From NCBI RefSeq assembly GCF_030269125.1, contig NZ_BSSM01000012.1, positions 1 to 64,000 of the forward strand: DNA of 64,000 nt, in the 5' to 3' direction. The translations under genes were made by a program, and so were the position numbers. Origin of the DNA: Streptomyces hygroscopicus subsp. hygroscopicus (GTDB lineage Bacteria > Actinomycetota > Actinomycetes > Streptomycetales > Streptomycetaceae). Under the pieces are notes generated by a model. It ran no database searches. It was not told the origin of the DNA and worked only from the letters and a program-made list of their open reading frames with translations. Position 1 is the stretch's first letter, and the number at the start of each line of letters is the position of its first letter. This document shows, one piece after another, positions 34,545-43,419 of the stretch.

Positions 34545-35492
34545 TCAGCCCGCGGCCCACCGGCTCGGGGAGGACCAGGCCGGCAGGGTGCGCCCGCTGG
34601 TGAAGGCGTGCGCGGCGCCGGTGACCGGATCGGTGAACTCCAGTGTCCGCGCGAGCAGTTGCAGGGGGCGGCGGAAGTCGCCGGCCGGCACCGGCGGGGT
34701 CACCTCCGGATAGAGCGGGTCGCCGAGTATGGGCACGCCGAGCGCGTTCATGTGGACGCGCAGCTGGTGGGTCTGCCCGGTGCGGGGGAGCAGGCGGTAC
34801 CGGCCGAGCCCGTCCCGCCGCTCCGCCAGCTCCACCCTGGTCTCGGCGTTGGGCTCGCCCTCGACCTCCCGGGCGGCCTGCACCCCGCGCTCCTTCACGA
34901 TGCGGCTGCGCACCGTGCGGGGCAGGGCGAGCGTGGCGTCGTACGGTGCGACCGCCTCGTACTCCTTGCGCACCCGCCGGTCGCCGAACAGCGTCTGGTA
35001 CGCGCCGCGTTCCTCGGGCCGCACGGTGAACAGCACCAGCCCGGCGGTGAGCCGGTCCAGGCGGTGCGCGGCGGTCAGCGTCGGGACGCCCAGTTCGTGC
35101 CGCAGCCGGGCGAGCGCGGTCTGGGTGACGTGCGTGCCGCGCGGGGTGGTGGCCAGGAAGTGCGGCTTGTCGGCCACGACGATGTGCTCGTCCCGGTACA
35201 CCACCGGCATCGGGAACGGCACGGGCACCTCGGCGGGCGGCTCGCGGTGGAACCACACGAACATCCCCGGCCGGTACGGCGTGTCCGCCGGCACCGCCCG
35301 TCCGTCGGCCCCCACGATCTCCCCGGCCTCGAACATCGCCTCGATCACCCCGGGCCCGGCACCGGTGAGCCGCGCCACGAGGTGCTCGCCCACGGTGGTC
35401 CACGCGCCGCCCGCGGGCAGCCGTACCCGCACGGGGTCGACCCCGTGGCGCTGGGGGAGCGGGGCGGGTGGCGGCGGTGTACGGCGTCTCAC
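34545..35492 (-). CDS. RluA-family RNA pseudouridine synthase
   Basis: 315 residues. The active-site motif AAHRLDRLTAGLVLF has the catalytic Asp; GRYRLLPRTGQTHQLRVHM and GVPILGDPLYPE are the conserved RluA strands. An N-terminal S4-like region (GAWTTVGEHLVARLTG) precedes. The start is GTG 35492. RNA target site not predictable. Convergent with the P450 gene (9 nt between stops). Confidence 0.94.
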   Translation of the reverse strand: MRRRTPPPPAPLPQRHGVDPVRVRLPAGGAWTTVGEHLVARLTGAGPGVIEAMFEAGEIVGADGRAVPADTPYRPGMFVWFHREPPAEVPVPFPMPVVYRDEHIVVADKPHFLATTPRGTHVTQTALARLRHELGVPTLTAAHRLDRLTAGLVLFTVRPEERGAYQTLFGDRRVRKEYEAVAPYDATLALPRTVRSRIVKERGVQAAREVEGEPNAETRVELAERRDGLGRYRLLPRTGQTHQLRVHMNALGVPILGDPLYPEVTPPVPAGDFRRPLQLLARTLEFTDPVTGAAHAFTSGRTLPAWSSPSRWAAG

Positions 35493-35677
35493 CTGGTCAA
35501 GGGTACGAGGGGGAGGACGGCTGGGGCGTGGTGGTCGGCGGCGGTGCGAAGGGAGCGGTCAGGGGCGCGGGGCGCGTGACCGGCACGGGTGGAGCGGCGC
35601 CGGCGGGGTGTCCGGTCACGGGTGCGAGGGGTGGGTGTCGTAAAACGACTGGGGAGCGGGGCCCTCGGAGCGGCAGT

Positions 35678-36268
35678 ATGTGGATCATGCCAATGCTCAC
35701 CAGTCCGGTGCTGACCCCCGGCGCCCTCGCCCGTACCGAGCAGCCCGTCGTCCCGACCGGTGACGGCCTCGTGCTGCGCCCCTGGCAGGCGGGGGACGCG
35801 CCCGCCGTGCACGAGGCTTTCCAGGATCCGCTGATGCACCGGTTCCACGGCAAGTCCTGCGACTCCGAGGACGAGGCCGCGGGGTGGATCAACCAGTGGC
35901 GCGAGGCGTGGCCCGGTGAGCGGGAGGCGCAGTGGGCGGTGGTGGAGGAGGACAGCGGGCTGCTGATGGGAAGGGTCGCGCTGCGGCAGATCGAGCTGGC
36001 CGACGGCATGGCCGAGCTCGCGTACTGGACCGTGGCGCGGGCCCGCGGCCGTGATGTCGCCACCCGGTCGGCGGCGGCCCTGACGCACTGGGCGTTCGAG
36101 GAGATCGGCTTCCACCGGCTGGAGTTGATGCACTCCACCGCCAACGAGGCGTCCTGCCGGGTCGCCGTCAAGGCCGGTTTCGTCCCGGAGGGCACCCGGC
36201 GCCAGGCCTATCTGCACCCCGACGGCTGGCACGACATGCACCTGCACGCCCGGGTGCGCGGGGACTGA
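35678..36268 (+). CDS. GNAT-family N-acetyltransferase (RimJ/RimL type)
   Basis: 196 residues. LVLRPWQAGDAPAVHEAFQD is the RimJ-like N-terminal part; YWTVARARGRDVATRSAAAL is the acetyl-CoA-binding segment (a variant of RGxGxA reading RGRDVA), and HSTANEASCRVAVKAGFVPEG the C-terminal half. ATG 35678 has GGAG 7 nt upstream; ATG 35687 and 35693 are alternatives. Probably acetylates an amino group of a protein or small molecule. Confidence 0.88.
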   Translation: MWIMPMLTSPVLTPGALARTEQPVVPTGDGLVLRPWQAGDAPAVHEAFQDPLMHRFHGKSCDSEDEAAGWINQWREAWPGEREAQWAVVEEDSGLLMGRVALRQIELADGMAELAYWTVARARGRDVATRSAAALTHWAFEEIGFHRLELMHSTANEASCRVAVKAGFVPEGTRRQAYLHPDGWHDMHLHARVRGD

Positions 36269-36324
36269 GACCACGGGGGCGGCCGTGCGGTGCCGTCGCG
36301 GCGGCCGGTGTGAAGATGGGACGC

Positions 36325-37257
36325 ATGCCTGCCTATGACCTCGCGAACCGGCTCGTCGTCGGTGTCGCCTCCAGTGCCCTGTTCGATCTGCGCGAGTCCG
36401 ACGGGGTGTTCAGGGAGCAGGGCGAGGAGGCCTACCGGGCCTACCAGGAGGAGAACCGGGACAACACGCTGCTGCCCGGGGTGGCGTTCGCGTTCATCCG
36501 CAGGCTGCTGTCGCTCAACGACCTCGGGGAGCCGGGCGATCCGCTGGTCGAGGTGATCATCCTCTCCCGCAACGACCCCGACACGGGGCTGCGGGTCATG
36601 CGCTCGATACAGGCCCATGAACTCGCCATCAGCCGGGCCGTGTTCATGCAGGGCCGGTCCCCGTACACGTTCATGCCGGCGCTGAACATGTCGCTGTTCC
36701 TCTCGGCGAACGGCGACGACGTGCGGGAGGCCGTCGCGGCGGGGCTGCCCGCGGGGCACGTGCTCGGGGCGGCGTACCCGGACGACGCGGCCGACCGGGA
36801 GCTGCGGATCGCGTTCGACTTCGACGGGGTGCTCGCCACCGACGCGGCCGAACAGGTCTACCAGTCGGAGGGGTTGGAGGGGTTCCGGGCGCACGAGACG
36901 CGCAACGCGGCGACCCCGCACGACGCGGGACCGCTGCGTGACTTCCTCGCGGGGGTGAACCGGATCCAGAACCGGGAGGAGGAACGGCGCAGGACCGACC
37001 CGGAGTACGCGGTGCGGGTGCACGTCTCCATCGTGACCGCGCGCAACGCCCCGGCGCACGAGCGGGCCGTGAACAGCCTCAAGCAGTGGGGCGTGCGGGT
37101 CAACGGCGCGTTCTTCCTCGGCGGGATAGACAAGGGCGCCGTGATGAAGGTCCTGGACCCGCACATCTTCTTCGACGACCAGGTGACGCATCTGGAGAGC
37201 ACGGCGCGGACGACGCCGAGCGTGCACGTGCCGTTCGGCAGGATCAACGCGCGCTGA
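36325..37257 (+). CDS. Cytosolic 5'-nucleotidase (NT5C1-like)
   Basis: 310 residues, similar to the animal cytosolic IA/IB 5'-nucleotidase family found sporadically in bacteria. LVVGVASSALFDL at the N-terminus, VIILSRNDPDTGLRVMRSI, RIAFDFDGVLATDAAEQ (HAD motif I, DFDGV), VSIVTARNAPAHERA, and FFLGGIDKGAVMKVLDPHIFFDD. Hydrolyses nucleoside monophosphates in the cytosol. Start at MPAYDL chosen by typical length; ATG 36316 is 9 nt upstream. Confidence 0.88.
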   Translation: MPAYDLANRLVVGVASSALFDLRESDGVFREQGEEAYRAYQEENRDNTLLPGVAFAFIRRLLSLNDLGEPGDPLVEVIILSRNDPDTGLRVMRSIQAHELAISRAVFMQGRSPYTFMPALNMSLFLSANGDDVREAVAAGLPAGHVLGAAYPDDAADRELRIAFDFDGVLATDAAEQVYQSEGLEGFRAHETRNAATPHDAGPLRDFLAGVNRIQNREEERRRTDPEYAVRVHVSIVTARNAPAHERAVNSLKQWGVRVNGAFFLGGIDKGAVMKVLDPHIFFDDQVTHLESTARTTPSVHVPFGRINAR

Positions 37258-37282
37258 GGCCGAGGGCTCCTCGCCGCACGGT

Positions 37283-38128
37283 TCAGGCGGCCGCCGTGTC
37301 GCCCTCCTGCTCCGCCTCTATACGGGCGTTCCACTCGCGCTTGGACGCCTGCCAGCCGTCCTCGTTGTGACCGAGGCGCCAGTAGCCGGAGATCGAGAGG
37401 TCCTCGCGCGGGATCTGGAGTTCCACCCGCAGCATCCGGCGCAGCTCCTTCACGAAGCCGGCCTCGCCGTGCACGAAGGCGTGCAGGCGGCCCTCGGGGA
37501 ACTCCAGGGCCCGCACGGCCTCCAGCAGGGCGGCGCCGACCGGCCGGTCCCCGCGGTGCAGCCAGACGACCTCCGCGGCGGAGTCGATCTTCTGCTCCTC
37601 CTCGGGCCCGGACACCTCCACGAAGGCGTGGGCGCGGGCGCCCGCGGGCAGCGCCTCCAGGGCGCGGGCGATGGCGGGCAGCGCGCTCTCGTCACCGGCG
37701 AGCAGGTGCCAGTCGGCGTCCGGATCGGGGGCGTAGGCGCCGCCGGGGCCCATGAAGCGCAGCGTCTCGCCGGGCCGTACCCGCCGCGCCCAGGGGCCGG
37801 CCAGGCCCTCGTCGCCGTGGATCACGAAGTCCAGGGTCAGCTCGCCGTGTTCGGCGTCCCAGTCGCGCACGGTGTAGGTCCGGGTCACCGGCCACTGCTC
37901 GCGCGGGAACCCGGCGCGGATCCGCTCCAGGTCGAAGGGCTCCGGGTAGGTCACGCCCGCCGGGCCGAACAGGAGCTTCACATAGTGGTCGGTGCAGGTG
38001 TCCGCCGCGAAGCCGGCGAGTCCGTCGCCGCCGAGCACCACGCGCTGCATGTGCGGGGTCAGCCGCTCGGTGCGTACGACCCGGGCGGTGTGGATCCTGC
38101 GCGGCTTTCGTTCCGGACGCTCTGCCAT
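37283..38128 (-). CDS. Siderophore-interacting FAD/NAD(P)H ferric reductase
   Basis: 281 residues. FAD-binding barrel (TRTYTVRDWDAEHGELTLDF is the flavin-binding RxYTxR stretch), then the SIP C-terminal domain (WHLLAGDESALPAIARALEA, HAFVHGEAGFVKELRR, ISGYWRLGHNEDGW). It reduces Fe(III)-siderophores in the cytosol to release iron. ATG 38128 has AGGAGG 5 nt upstream. A TTAGGTATACCTAA iron box lies at the promoter, so repression by the DmdR1/IdeR iron regulator is expected. Confidence 0.95.
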   Translation of the reverse strand: MAERPERKPRRIHTARVVRTERLTPHMQRVVLGGDGLAGFAADTCTDHYVKLLFGPAGVTYPEPFDLERIRAGFPREQWPVTRTYTVRDWDAEHGELTLDFVIHGDEGLAGPWARRVRPGETLRFMGPGGAYAPDPDADWHLLAGDESALPAIARALEALPAGARAHAFVEVSGPEEEQKIDSAAEVVWLHRGDRPVGAALLEAVRALEFPEGRLHAFVHGEAGFVKELRRMLRVELQIPREDLSISGYWRLGHNEDGWQASKREWNARIEAEQEGDTAAA

Positions 38129-38148
38129 CACGGCCTCCTGCGGAATGG

Positions 38149-38162
38149 TTAGGTATACCTAA
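38149..38162. promoter_or_regulatory. Iron box (DmdR1/IdeR-type operator)
   Basis: Perfect 14-bp palindrome TTAGGTATACCTAA, about 20 bp upstream of the siderophore-interacting protein start and followed by GTTAAC. Matches the half-site TTAGG...CCTAA of DmdR/IdeR/DtxR operators, with a shorter centre than the 19-bp consensus. Confidence 0.8.
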
Positions 38163-38248
38163 GTTAACATCTCTCCTTCTGGCCCGATCTTCCTTCGCTC
38201 TTCAACGGCCGCCCTTTGCTGGAATATTGCCGATCGGGCGGCCCCGCC

Positions 38249-39169
38249 TCACGCGCCGAGCGTGGTCAGCAGCCGCTGCAGGGAGCCGCCCAGGCCCCAC
38301 CGGGCCGCCAGCTCCTGGAGGGCCGCCGGGTCGCGCGGGGCTCCCGGCAGCGCGGTGTCCACGTCCGGCAGCGGCACGTCGGCGGCCACCCGCACCACCT
38401 TCGGCGCCACCGCGACGTACGGCCGGGCCTCGGTCAGCCGCCGCCGCTGCGAGGGCGTGAGCCTGGCCTCCGGATCGTCCACGGCCGCCATGATCCCGGC
38501 CAGGTCGCCGAACTCGGCGAGCAGTTTGGCGGCCGTCTTCTCGCCGATCCCCGCCACGCCCGGCAGTCCGTCGCTCGGGTCGCCGCGCAGCAGCGCCAGG
38601 TCCGCGTACCCCCGTCCGCCGACGCCGTACTTCTCGCGCAGCACCGCCTCGTCGGTCACCTGGAGGGTGCCCACGCCCTTGAGCGGGTACAGCACCCGGA
38701 TCCCGCGCCCGTCGTCCACCAGCTGGTACAGGTCGCGGTCGCCGGTGACGATGTCGACCGGGCCGGCGGCGCGCGCGGCGAACGCGCCGATCACGTCGTC
38801 CGCCTCGTAGTGGGCGACCCCGACGCGGGCGATGCCGATCGCGTCCAGCACGGACTCGATGACCGGCACCTGCGGGGCGAGGGTGTCCGGCACCTCCTCC
38901 GCGTCCGGCTCGCCGGTGTGCTCCTCGGCGACCCGGTGCGCCTTGTAGGTGGGGATCAGCTCGACCCGCCACTTCGGCCGCCAGTCGGCGTCCATGCAGG
39001 CCACGAGGTGGGTGGGCCGGTGGTCCCTGACCAGCCGGTCGATGAAGTCCAGCAGTCCGCGCACGGCGTTCACCGGGGTCCCGTCCGGCGCCTTCACGGA
39101 GTCGGGGACGCCGAAGTAGGCGCGGAAGTACAGCGAGGCGGTGTCGAGGAGCATGAGTCGTCCGGTCAC
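38249..39169 (-). CDS. 5'-3' exonuclease (polymerase I-like 5' nuclease domain)
   Basis: 306 residues from GTG 39169. Free-standing FEN-type nuclease: LMLLDTASLYFRAYFG, LVACMDADWRPKWRVELIPT, HYEADDVIGAFAAR, DIVTGDRDLYQLV (metal-binding acidic residues), and the helix-hairpin-helix DGLPGVAGIGEKTAAKLLAE. GTG 39169 gives the family's usual N-terminus and lies 7 nt after the -10 of a PafBC-like promoter. GTG 39193 and the ATGs 39181 and 39178 are alternatives. Likely role: flap or gap processing in DNA repair, beside PolA. Confidence 0.92.
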   Translation of the reverse strand: MTGRLMLLDTASLYFRAYFGVPDSVKAPDGTPVNAVRGLLDFIDRLVRDHRPTHLVACMDADWRPKWRVELIPTYKAHRVAEEHTGEPDAEEVPDTLAPQVPVIESVLDAIGIARVGVAHYEADDVIGAFAARAAGPVDIVTGDRDLYQLVDDGRGIRVLYPLKGVGTLQVTDEAVLREKYGVGGRGYADLALLRGDPSDGLPGVAGIGEKTAAKLLAEFGDLAGIMAAVDDPEARLTPSQRRRLTEARPYVAVAPKVVRVAADVPLPDVDTALPGAPRDPAALQELAARWGLGGSLQRLLTTLGA

Positions 39170-39176
39170 GCTCCGC

Positions 39177-39199
39177 ATCATGCCGTACGCCACCGACAG
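39177..39199 (-). promoter_or_regulatory. PafBC/RecA-NDp-like promoter of the 5'-3' exonuclease
   Basis: On the minus strand: CTGTCGGTG, 8 nt (GCGTACGG), CATGAT. The TGTCGGTG box and spacing are perfect; the -10 differs from TAnnnT only at its first base. A start 7 nt after the -10 would place GTG 39169 at the 5' end of the RNA. Confidence 0.5.
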
Positions 39200-39424
39200 T
39201 CACCCCGGCCTCACGCCCGCGCACCGTCCGTCCGGGAACGCGTTGCGCGACGCGCACCGCGGTGAGCCCGGCCACTTGTGAGTTTGCCTCCGTTTGACCT
39301 GGGCAGGCGCGCCGCCGGGAGCGGAGTGGCGCGCTTTTCGACGGTCGGTGCCCCCGGGCGCCGGCTTTCCTACGGTCGAACGGCCCTTCGTCTCCTGTCC
39401 CTGTTCCCGAGGCAAGAGGTACGC

Positions 39425-40510
39425 GTGCGAGCCAGGCTTGAGGCGGAGCACCTGTTCAAGGTGTTCGGCAGACGACCGGACGAATCAGTGGAGCGCCTGC
39501 GGAAGGGCGCCGACCGGGAGGAGCTGCGCGCCGACGGCACCACGGCCGCCGTGATCGACGCCTCCTTCCGCGTCGAGGCCGGCGAGATCTTCGTCGTGAT
39601 GGGCCTGTCGGGTTCCGGCAAGTCCACCCTCCTGCGGATGCTCAACGGCCTGCTGGAGCCGACCGCGGGCAGTGTGCGCTTCGACGGCGAGGAGCTGGCC
39701 GCGCTCGGCGAGCACGGGCTGCGCGAGCTTCGCTCCAGGAAGATCAGCATGGTCTTCCAGCACTTCGCGCTGTTCCCGCACCGCAGCGTCCGTGACAACG
39801 CCGCCTACGGCCTGGAAGTGCAGGGCGTGCCCCGCGCCGAGCGCGAACGCCGCGCCGACGAGGCGCTCGCCCTGTGCGGCCTGGCGGGCTGGGAGAAGTC
39901 CTGGCCCGACGAGCTGTCCGGCGGCATGCAGCAGCGTGTCGGCCTCGCCCGCGCCCTCGCCACCGACGCCGACCTGCTGCTCATGGACGAGTCCTTCAGT
40001 GCCCTGGACCCGCTGATCCGCCGCGACATGCAGGACCAGCTCCTGGAGCTTCAGAAGACGCTGAAGAAGACCATCGTCTTCATCACCCACGACCTCAACG
40101 AGGCCATGCGCCTGGGCGACCGCATCGCCGTCATGCGGGACGGCCGCATCGTGCAGACCGGCACCGCCGAGGACATCCTGCTGCGTCCGGAGAACGACTA
40201 CGTGGCCTCCTTCATCCAGGACGTCGACCGCTCCCGGGTGCTCACCGCCGCCGCCGTCATGGACACCGGGCCGCGCGGCGACGAGGCCGACTGCGGCTGC
40301 GAGACCGCGACGCCCGAGACGCCCTTCGGCGAGCTGTGCGCGATCAGCGCCCGGCTGTCCCACCCGGTCGCCGTCCTCGACGCCGACCGCACCCTCGTCG
40401 GGGTCGTGCCCCGGCAGCGCCTGCTGGGCCTGCTCGGAGGCGGACAGGGCGAGCCGACCGCCTGCGCCGGCTCCGGCGAGGACGGGAAGAAGGTGACCGC
40501 CCGTGCCTAG
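39425..40510 (+). CDS. Glycine betaine/proline ABC transporter ATPase
   Basis: 361 residues, ProV/OpuAA type. Walker A GLSGSGKST, Q-loop FQHFALFPHR, signature LSGGMQQRVGLARAL, Walker B LLLMDESFSALD, H-loop FITHDLNEAMR. The C-terminal about 110 residues are a degenerate CBS-like regulatory part with Cys-rich ADCGCET. GTG 39425 follows AAGAGGT. The permease/binding-protein fusion starts 8 nt before its stop. Imports compatible solutes for osmoprotection. Confidence 0.95.
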   Translation: MRARLEAEHLFKVFGRRPDESVERLRKGADREELRADGTTAAVIDASFRVEAGEIFVVMGLSGSGKSTLLRMLNGLLEPTAGSVRFDGEELAALGEHGLRELRSRKISMVFQHFALFPHRSVRDNAAYGLEVQGVPRAERERRADEALALCGLAGWEKSWPDELSGGMQQRVGLARALATDADLLLMDESFSALDPLIRRDMQDQLLELQKTLKKTIVFITHDLNEAMRLGDRIAVMRDGRIVQTGTAEDILLRPENDYVASFIQDVDRSRVLTAAAVMDTGPRGDEADCGCETATPETPFGELCAISARLSHPVAVLDADRTLVGVVPRQRLLGLLGGGQGEPTACAGSGEDGKKVTARA

Positions 40511-42317
40511 GGTCCCCCTCGGCGACTGGGTCGACTCCGGTGTGAACTGGCTGGTCGGCCACCTCTCCTGGCTCTTCGACGCCGTCAAGGCCGTCATGGA
40601 GGGCATGTACGACGGCATCGACGCCGTCCTCGGCTCCCCCGCGCCCCTGCTGATGGCGGGCATCCTCGCCGTCATCGCCTGGTGGTTGCGCGGCCTGCCG
40701 GCCGGTGTGCTCGCCTTCGCCGGGTTCGCCCTGGTCGACTCGCTGCAACTGTGGGACCAGGCGATGTCCACGCTCGCCCTGGTCCTCGTGGCCACCGTGA
40801 TCGCCCTGGCGGTCTCGATCCCGCTGGGCATCTGGGCGGCCCGCTCCAAGGCGGTCGGCGCCGCCGTGCGGCCCGTCCTGGACCTGCTCCAGACCATGCC
40901 CTCGATGGTCCTGCTGATCCCGGCCATGCTCTTCTTCGGGCTCGGCACCGCGGCCGGCGTGGTCGCCACCCTGATCTTCGCGCTCGCCCCCGGCGTGCGC
41001 ATGACCGAGCTGGGCATCCGCCAGGTCGACCCCGAGCTGGTCGAGGCCGCCGAGGCGTTCGGCACCACCCGGCGCGACATCCTGTGGCGCGTCCAGCTGC
41101 CGCTCGCCCTGCCGACCATCATGGCCGGCGTCAACCAGGTGATCATGCTGGGCCTGTCCATGGTCGTCATCGCCGGCATGGTCGGCACCGGCGGCCTCGG
41201 CGGCGCCGTGAACGAGGCCATCGGCCAGCTCGACATCGGCTACGGCTTCGAGGCCGGCGTCGGCATCGTCGTCCTCGCCGTCTACCTCGACCGCATCACC
41301 GGCGCCCTCGGCACCCAGCTGTCCCCGCTCGGCCGCAGGACCGCCGCCAAGGCTCCCCGGCGCGCGTGGGAGTACCGGCCGCGCCCGGCCGTCGCGGTCG
41401 TCGGGATCGTCGTCCTGGCGCTCGTCGCGGGCGGCGTCGGCGTCTTCGGCTCCGCCGGCACCACCTCCGCGGCCTCCGGCACCGACGTCGGCAAGGGCAA
41501 GGAGATCAGGATCGGCTACATCCCCTGGGACGAGGGCATCGCCTCCACCTTCCTGTGGAAGGAGATCCTCCAGGAGCGCGGCTTCAAGGTCACCACGACC
41601 CAGTACGCGGCCGGCCCGCTCTACACCGGCCTCGCCACCGGGCAGATCGACTTCGAGACCGACTCGTGGCTGCCGACCACGCACGCCGAGTACTGGAAGA
41701 AGTACGGCAAGCGGCTCGACGACCTCGGCAAGTGGTACGGCCCGACCTCCCTGGAGCTGTCCGTCCCCTCGTACGTGAAGGACGTCGACTCCCTGGCCGA
41801 TCTCAAGGCACACGCATCCGAGTTCGGCGGGAAGATCGTCGGCATCGAGCCCAGCGCCGGCGAGATGAGCCTGCTCAAGACCAAGGTCCTCAAGGAGTAC
41901 GGCCTCGACGGCGCCTACCGGGTGATCGACGGCTCCACCCCGGCCATGCTCGCCGAGCTCAAGCGCGCCTACGCCAAGAAGGAGCCGGTCCTCGTCACCC
42001 TGTGGTCCCCGCACTGGGCCTACAGCAGCTACGACCTGAAGAAGCTCCGGGACCCCAGGCTCGCCTGGGGCGAGGGCGACGGCGTGCACACCCTGGCCCG
42101 CAAGGGCTTCGCCGGGGACAACCCGCGGGTCGGCCGCTGGCTGAAGGACTTCTCCATGACCGAGAAGCAGCTCACCGGCCTGGAGGCGCGGATCCAGCGG
42201 GCCGGCAAGGGCAAGGAGCAGGACGCGGTCCGCGCCTGGCTGCGCGAGAACCCCGGCCTGGTCGACAAGTGGGCGCCGGTCTCCGGCGGCCACGCGCAGA
42301 GCCGGGCGGCCGGGTGA
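40503..42317 (+). CDS. Glycine betaine/proline ABC transporter permease fused to binding protein
   Basis: 604 residues. Residues 1 to about 285 are a ProW/OpuAB-type permease with the EAA loop (VEAAEAFGTTRRDILWRVQLP). A further membrane helix (VAVVGIVVLALVAGGVGVF) follows, then an OpuAC/ProX-type binding domain facing outside (IRIGYIPWDEGIASTFLWKE to VTLWSPHWAYSSYDLKKL). The aromatic Trp/Tyr residues of the betaine cage are plausible in WDEG and WSPHWAY. The fusion means that two subunits of this system carry all functions. GTG overlap with the ATPase gene shows coupling. Confidence 0.95.
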   Translation: MPRVPLGDWVDSGVNWLVGHLSWLFDAVKAVMEGMYDGIDAVLGSPAPLLMAGILAVIAWWLRGLPAGVLAFAGFALVDSLQLWDQAMSTLALVLVATVIALAVSIPLGIWAARSKAVGAAVRPVLDLLQTMPSMVLLIPAMLFFGLGTAAGVVATLIFALAPGVRMTELGIRQVDPELVEAAEAFGTTRRDILWRVQLPLALPTIMAGVNQVIMLGLSMVVIAGMVGTGGLGGAVNEAIGQLDIGYGFEAGVGIVVLAVYLDRITGALGTQLSPLGRRTAAKAPRRAWEYRPRPAVAVVGIVVLALVAGGVGVFGSAGTTSAASGTDVGKGKEIRIGYIPWDEGIASTFLWKEILQERGFKVTTTQYAAGPLYTGLATGQIDFETDSWLPTTHAEYWKKYGKRLDDLGKWYGPTSLELSVPSYVKDVDSLADLKAHASEFGGKIVGIEPSAGEMSLLKTKVLKEYGLDGAYRVIDGSTPAMLAELKRAYAKKEPVLVTLWSPHWAYSSYDLKKLRDPRLAWGEGDGVHTLARKGFAGDNPRVGRWLKDFSMTEKQLTGLEARIQRAGKGKEQDAVRAWLRENPGLVDKWAPVSGGHAQSRAAG

Positions 42318-42340
42318 CCTGACCGATCCGGACCGCCACC

Positions 42341-42393
42341 CGAGGGGCGGACGGCACCGTACGACGATGGGGTACGGGGCCGTCCGCCCCTCG
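42341..42393 (+). terminator. Terminator after the betaine transporter operon
   Basis: 15-bp perfect stem (42341-42355 with 42379-42393) with a second inner stem CCGTAC/GTACGG; no U-tract. Confidence 0.85.
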
Positions 42394-42726
42394 CGGCGTC
42401 CTCCCCGCGACCCCTGACGTTTCCCCTACGGGAAGAATCCGGCCAATCACCCAGCGTGATGACTCCTGCTGCTGGGCATGTTCATCCCCAGGGAGGAAGT
42501 ATCGGGGGACCACGGGAAAGGCCCTGGACACTGGCGCGAACCGTGAGGGTAGGGGCTCGTCGGCGGGTCGGGGATGTGACACGCGCGTGAAACCGTTTGC
42601 CGAACATGCGTAGGGTGCAGTGAAGCCACGGCGGATCCGGGAGAGCGACGCCCGCAGCGGGCACTCGGGGAGTGGCGGGAAAAGCGACACGGGAACGCAC
42701 GACGATCGAGGGAGGGAGCCGGAGCG
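42394..42726 (+). promoter_or_regulatory. Upstream region of the cupin regulator
   Basis: 333 bp without a gene. A TAGGGT -10 at 42611-42616 with a weak -35 (TGAAAC, 17 nt upstream) would give a leader of about 105 nt. The rest is featureless to my reading. Confidence 0.4.
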
Positions 42727-43299
42727 ATGGGTGACCACAAGGAGCAGCAGCCCGTACGGGTGGGCGCGGCGGTCCGGCGGCGTCGGCGCGCCCTGGAGTT
42801 GACCCTCGCGGTCGTGGCCGAGCGCACCGGCCTGTCCGTGCCCTTCCTCAGCCAGGTGGAGAACGACCGGGCCCGGCCCAGCCGCACCTCTCTGGAGAAG
42901 CTGGCCGACGCGCTGCGCACCACGGCCGTCGAACTCCTCGCCGCGGCGGACCCGGCGGCCACCGTCGACCTGGTGCGCGCCGAGCCCCTCGCGGACGGCG
43001 ACTTCGCCCCCCGCACCCGCAACCTGGTCCGCGGCCACCACCAGCTGCACGCCTCCGAGTTCACCGGCGACCACGACGCGGGACGCGAGTTCCAGCATCG
43101 CAACGACGAGTTGATGTACGTCGCCGACGGCGCGGTCGAGATCGAGGCCGAGGGGCGCGCGTACCGCCTCGGCCGCGGCGACACGCTGTACCTCACGGGC
43201 GGGGTGCGGCACCGGTGGCGGGCGACGGTGCCGGACACGCGGATCATCGTGGTGGCGGTGGCGGAACACATCGAGGCCGTGCAGGACCGGTATCGCTGA
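42727..43299 (+). CDS. XRE-family regulator with cupin domain
   Basis: 190 residues. N-terminal XRE helix-turn-helix (VGAAVRRRRRALELTLAVVA, LSVPFLSQVENDRARPS), C-terminal cupin (HRNDELMYVADGAVEIEAEG, YRLGRGDTLYLTGGVRHRW) that binds a small ligand. ATG 42727 has GGGAGG plus GGAG sites upstream. Members control amino acid, polyamine or osmolyte genes. The betaine transporter upstream is a possible target, but this is only by proximity. Confidence 0.93.
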   Translation: MGDHKEQQPVRVGAAVRRRRRALELTLAVVAERTGLSVPFLSQVENDRARPSRTSLEKLADALRTTAVELLAAADPAATVDLVRAEPLADGDFAPRTRNLVRGHHQLHASEFTGDHDAGREFQHRNDELMYVADGAVEIEAEGRAYRLGRGDTLYLTGGVRHRWRATVPDTRIIVVAVAEHIEAVQDRYR

Positions 43300-43419
43300 G
43301 CGTCGTACGGGAGGGTGCGTGAGGGAGCGTATGAGGCGTCGTGCGGGCGCGGGGCCGAGGCAGCCGGCCGGGTGTCACCCCGCGCCCCTTCGGGGCGCCG
43401 TGCCGGGCGGGGGCGAGTG

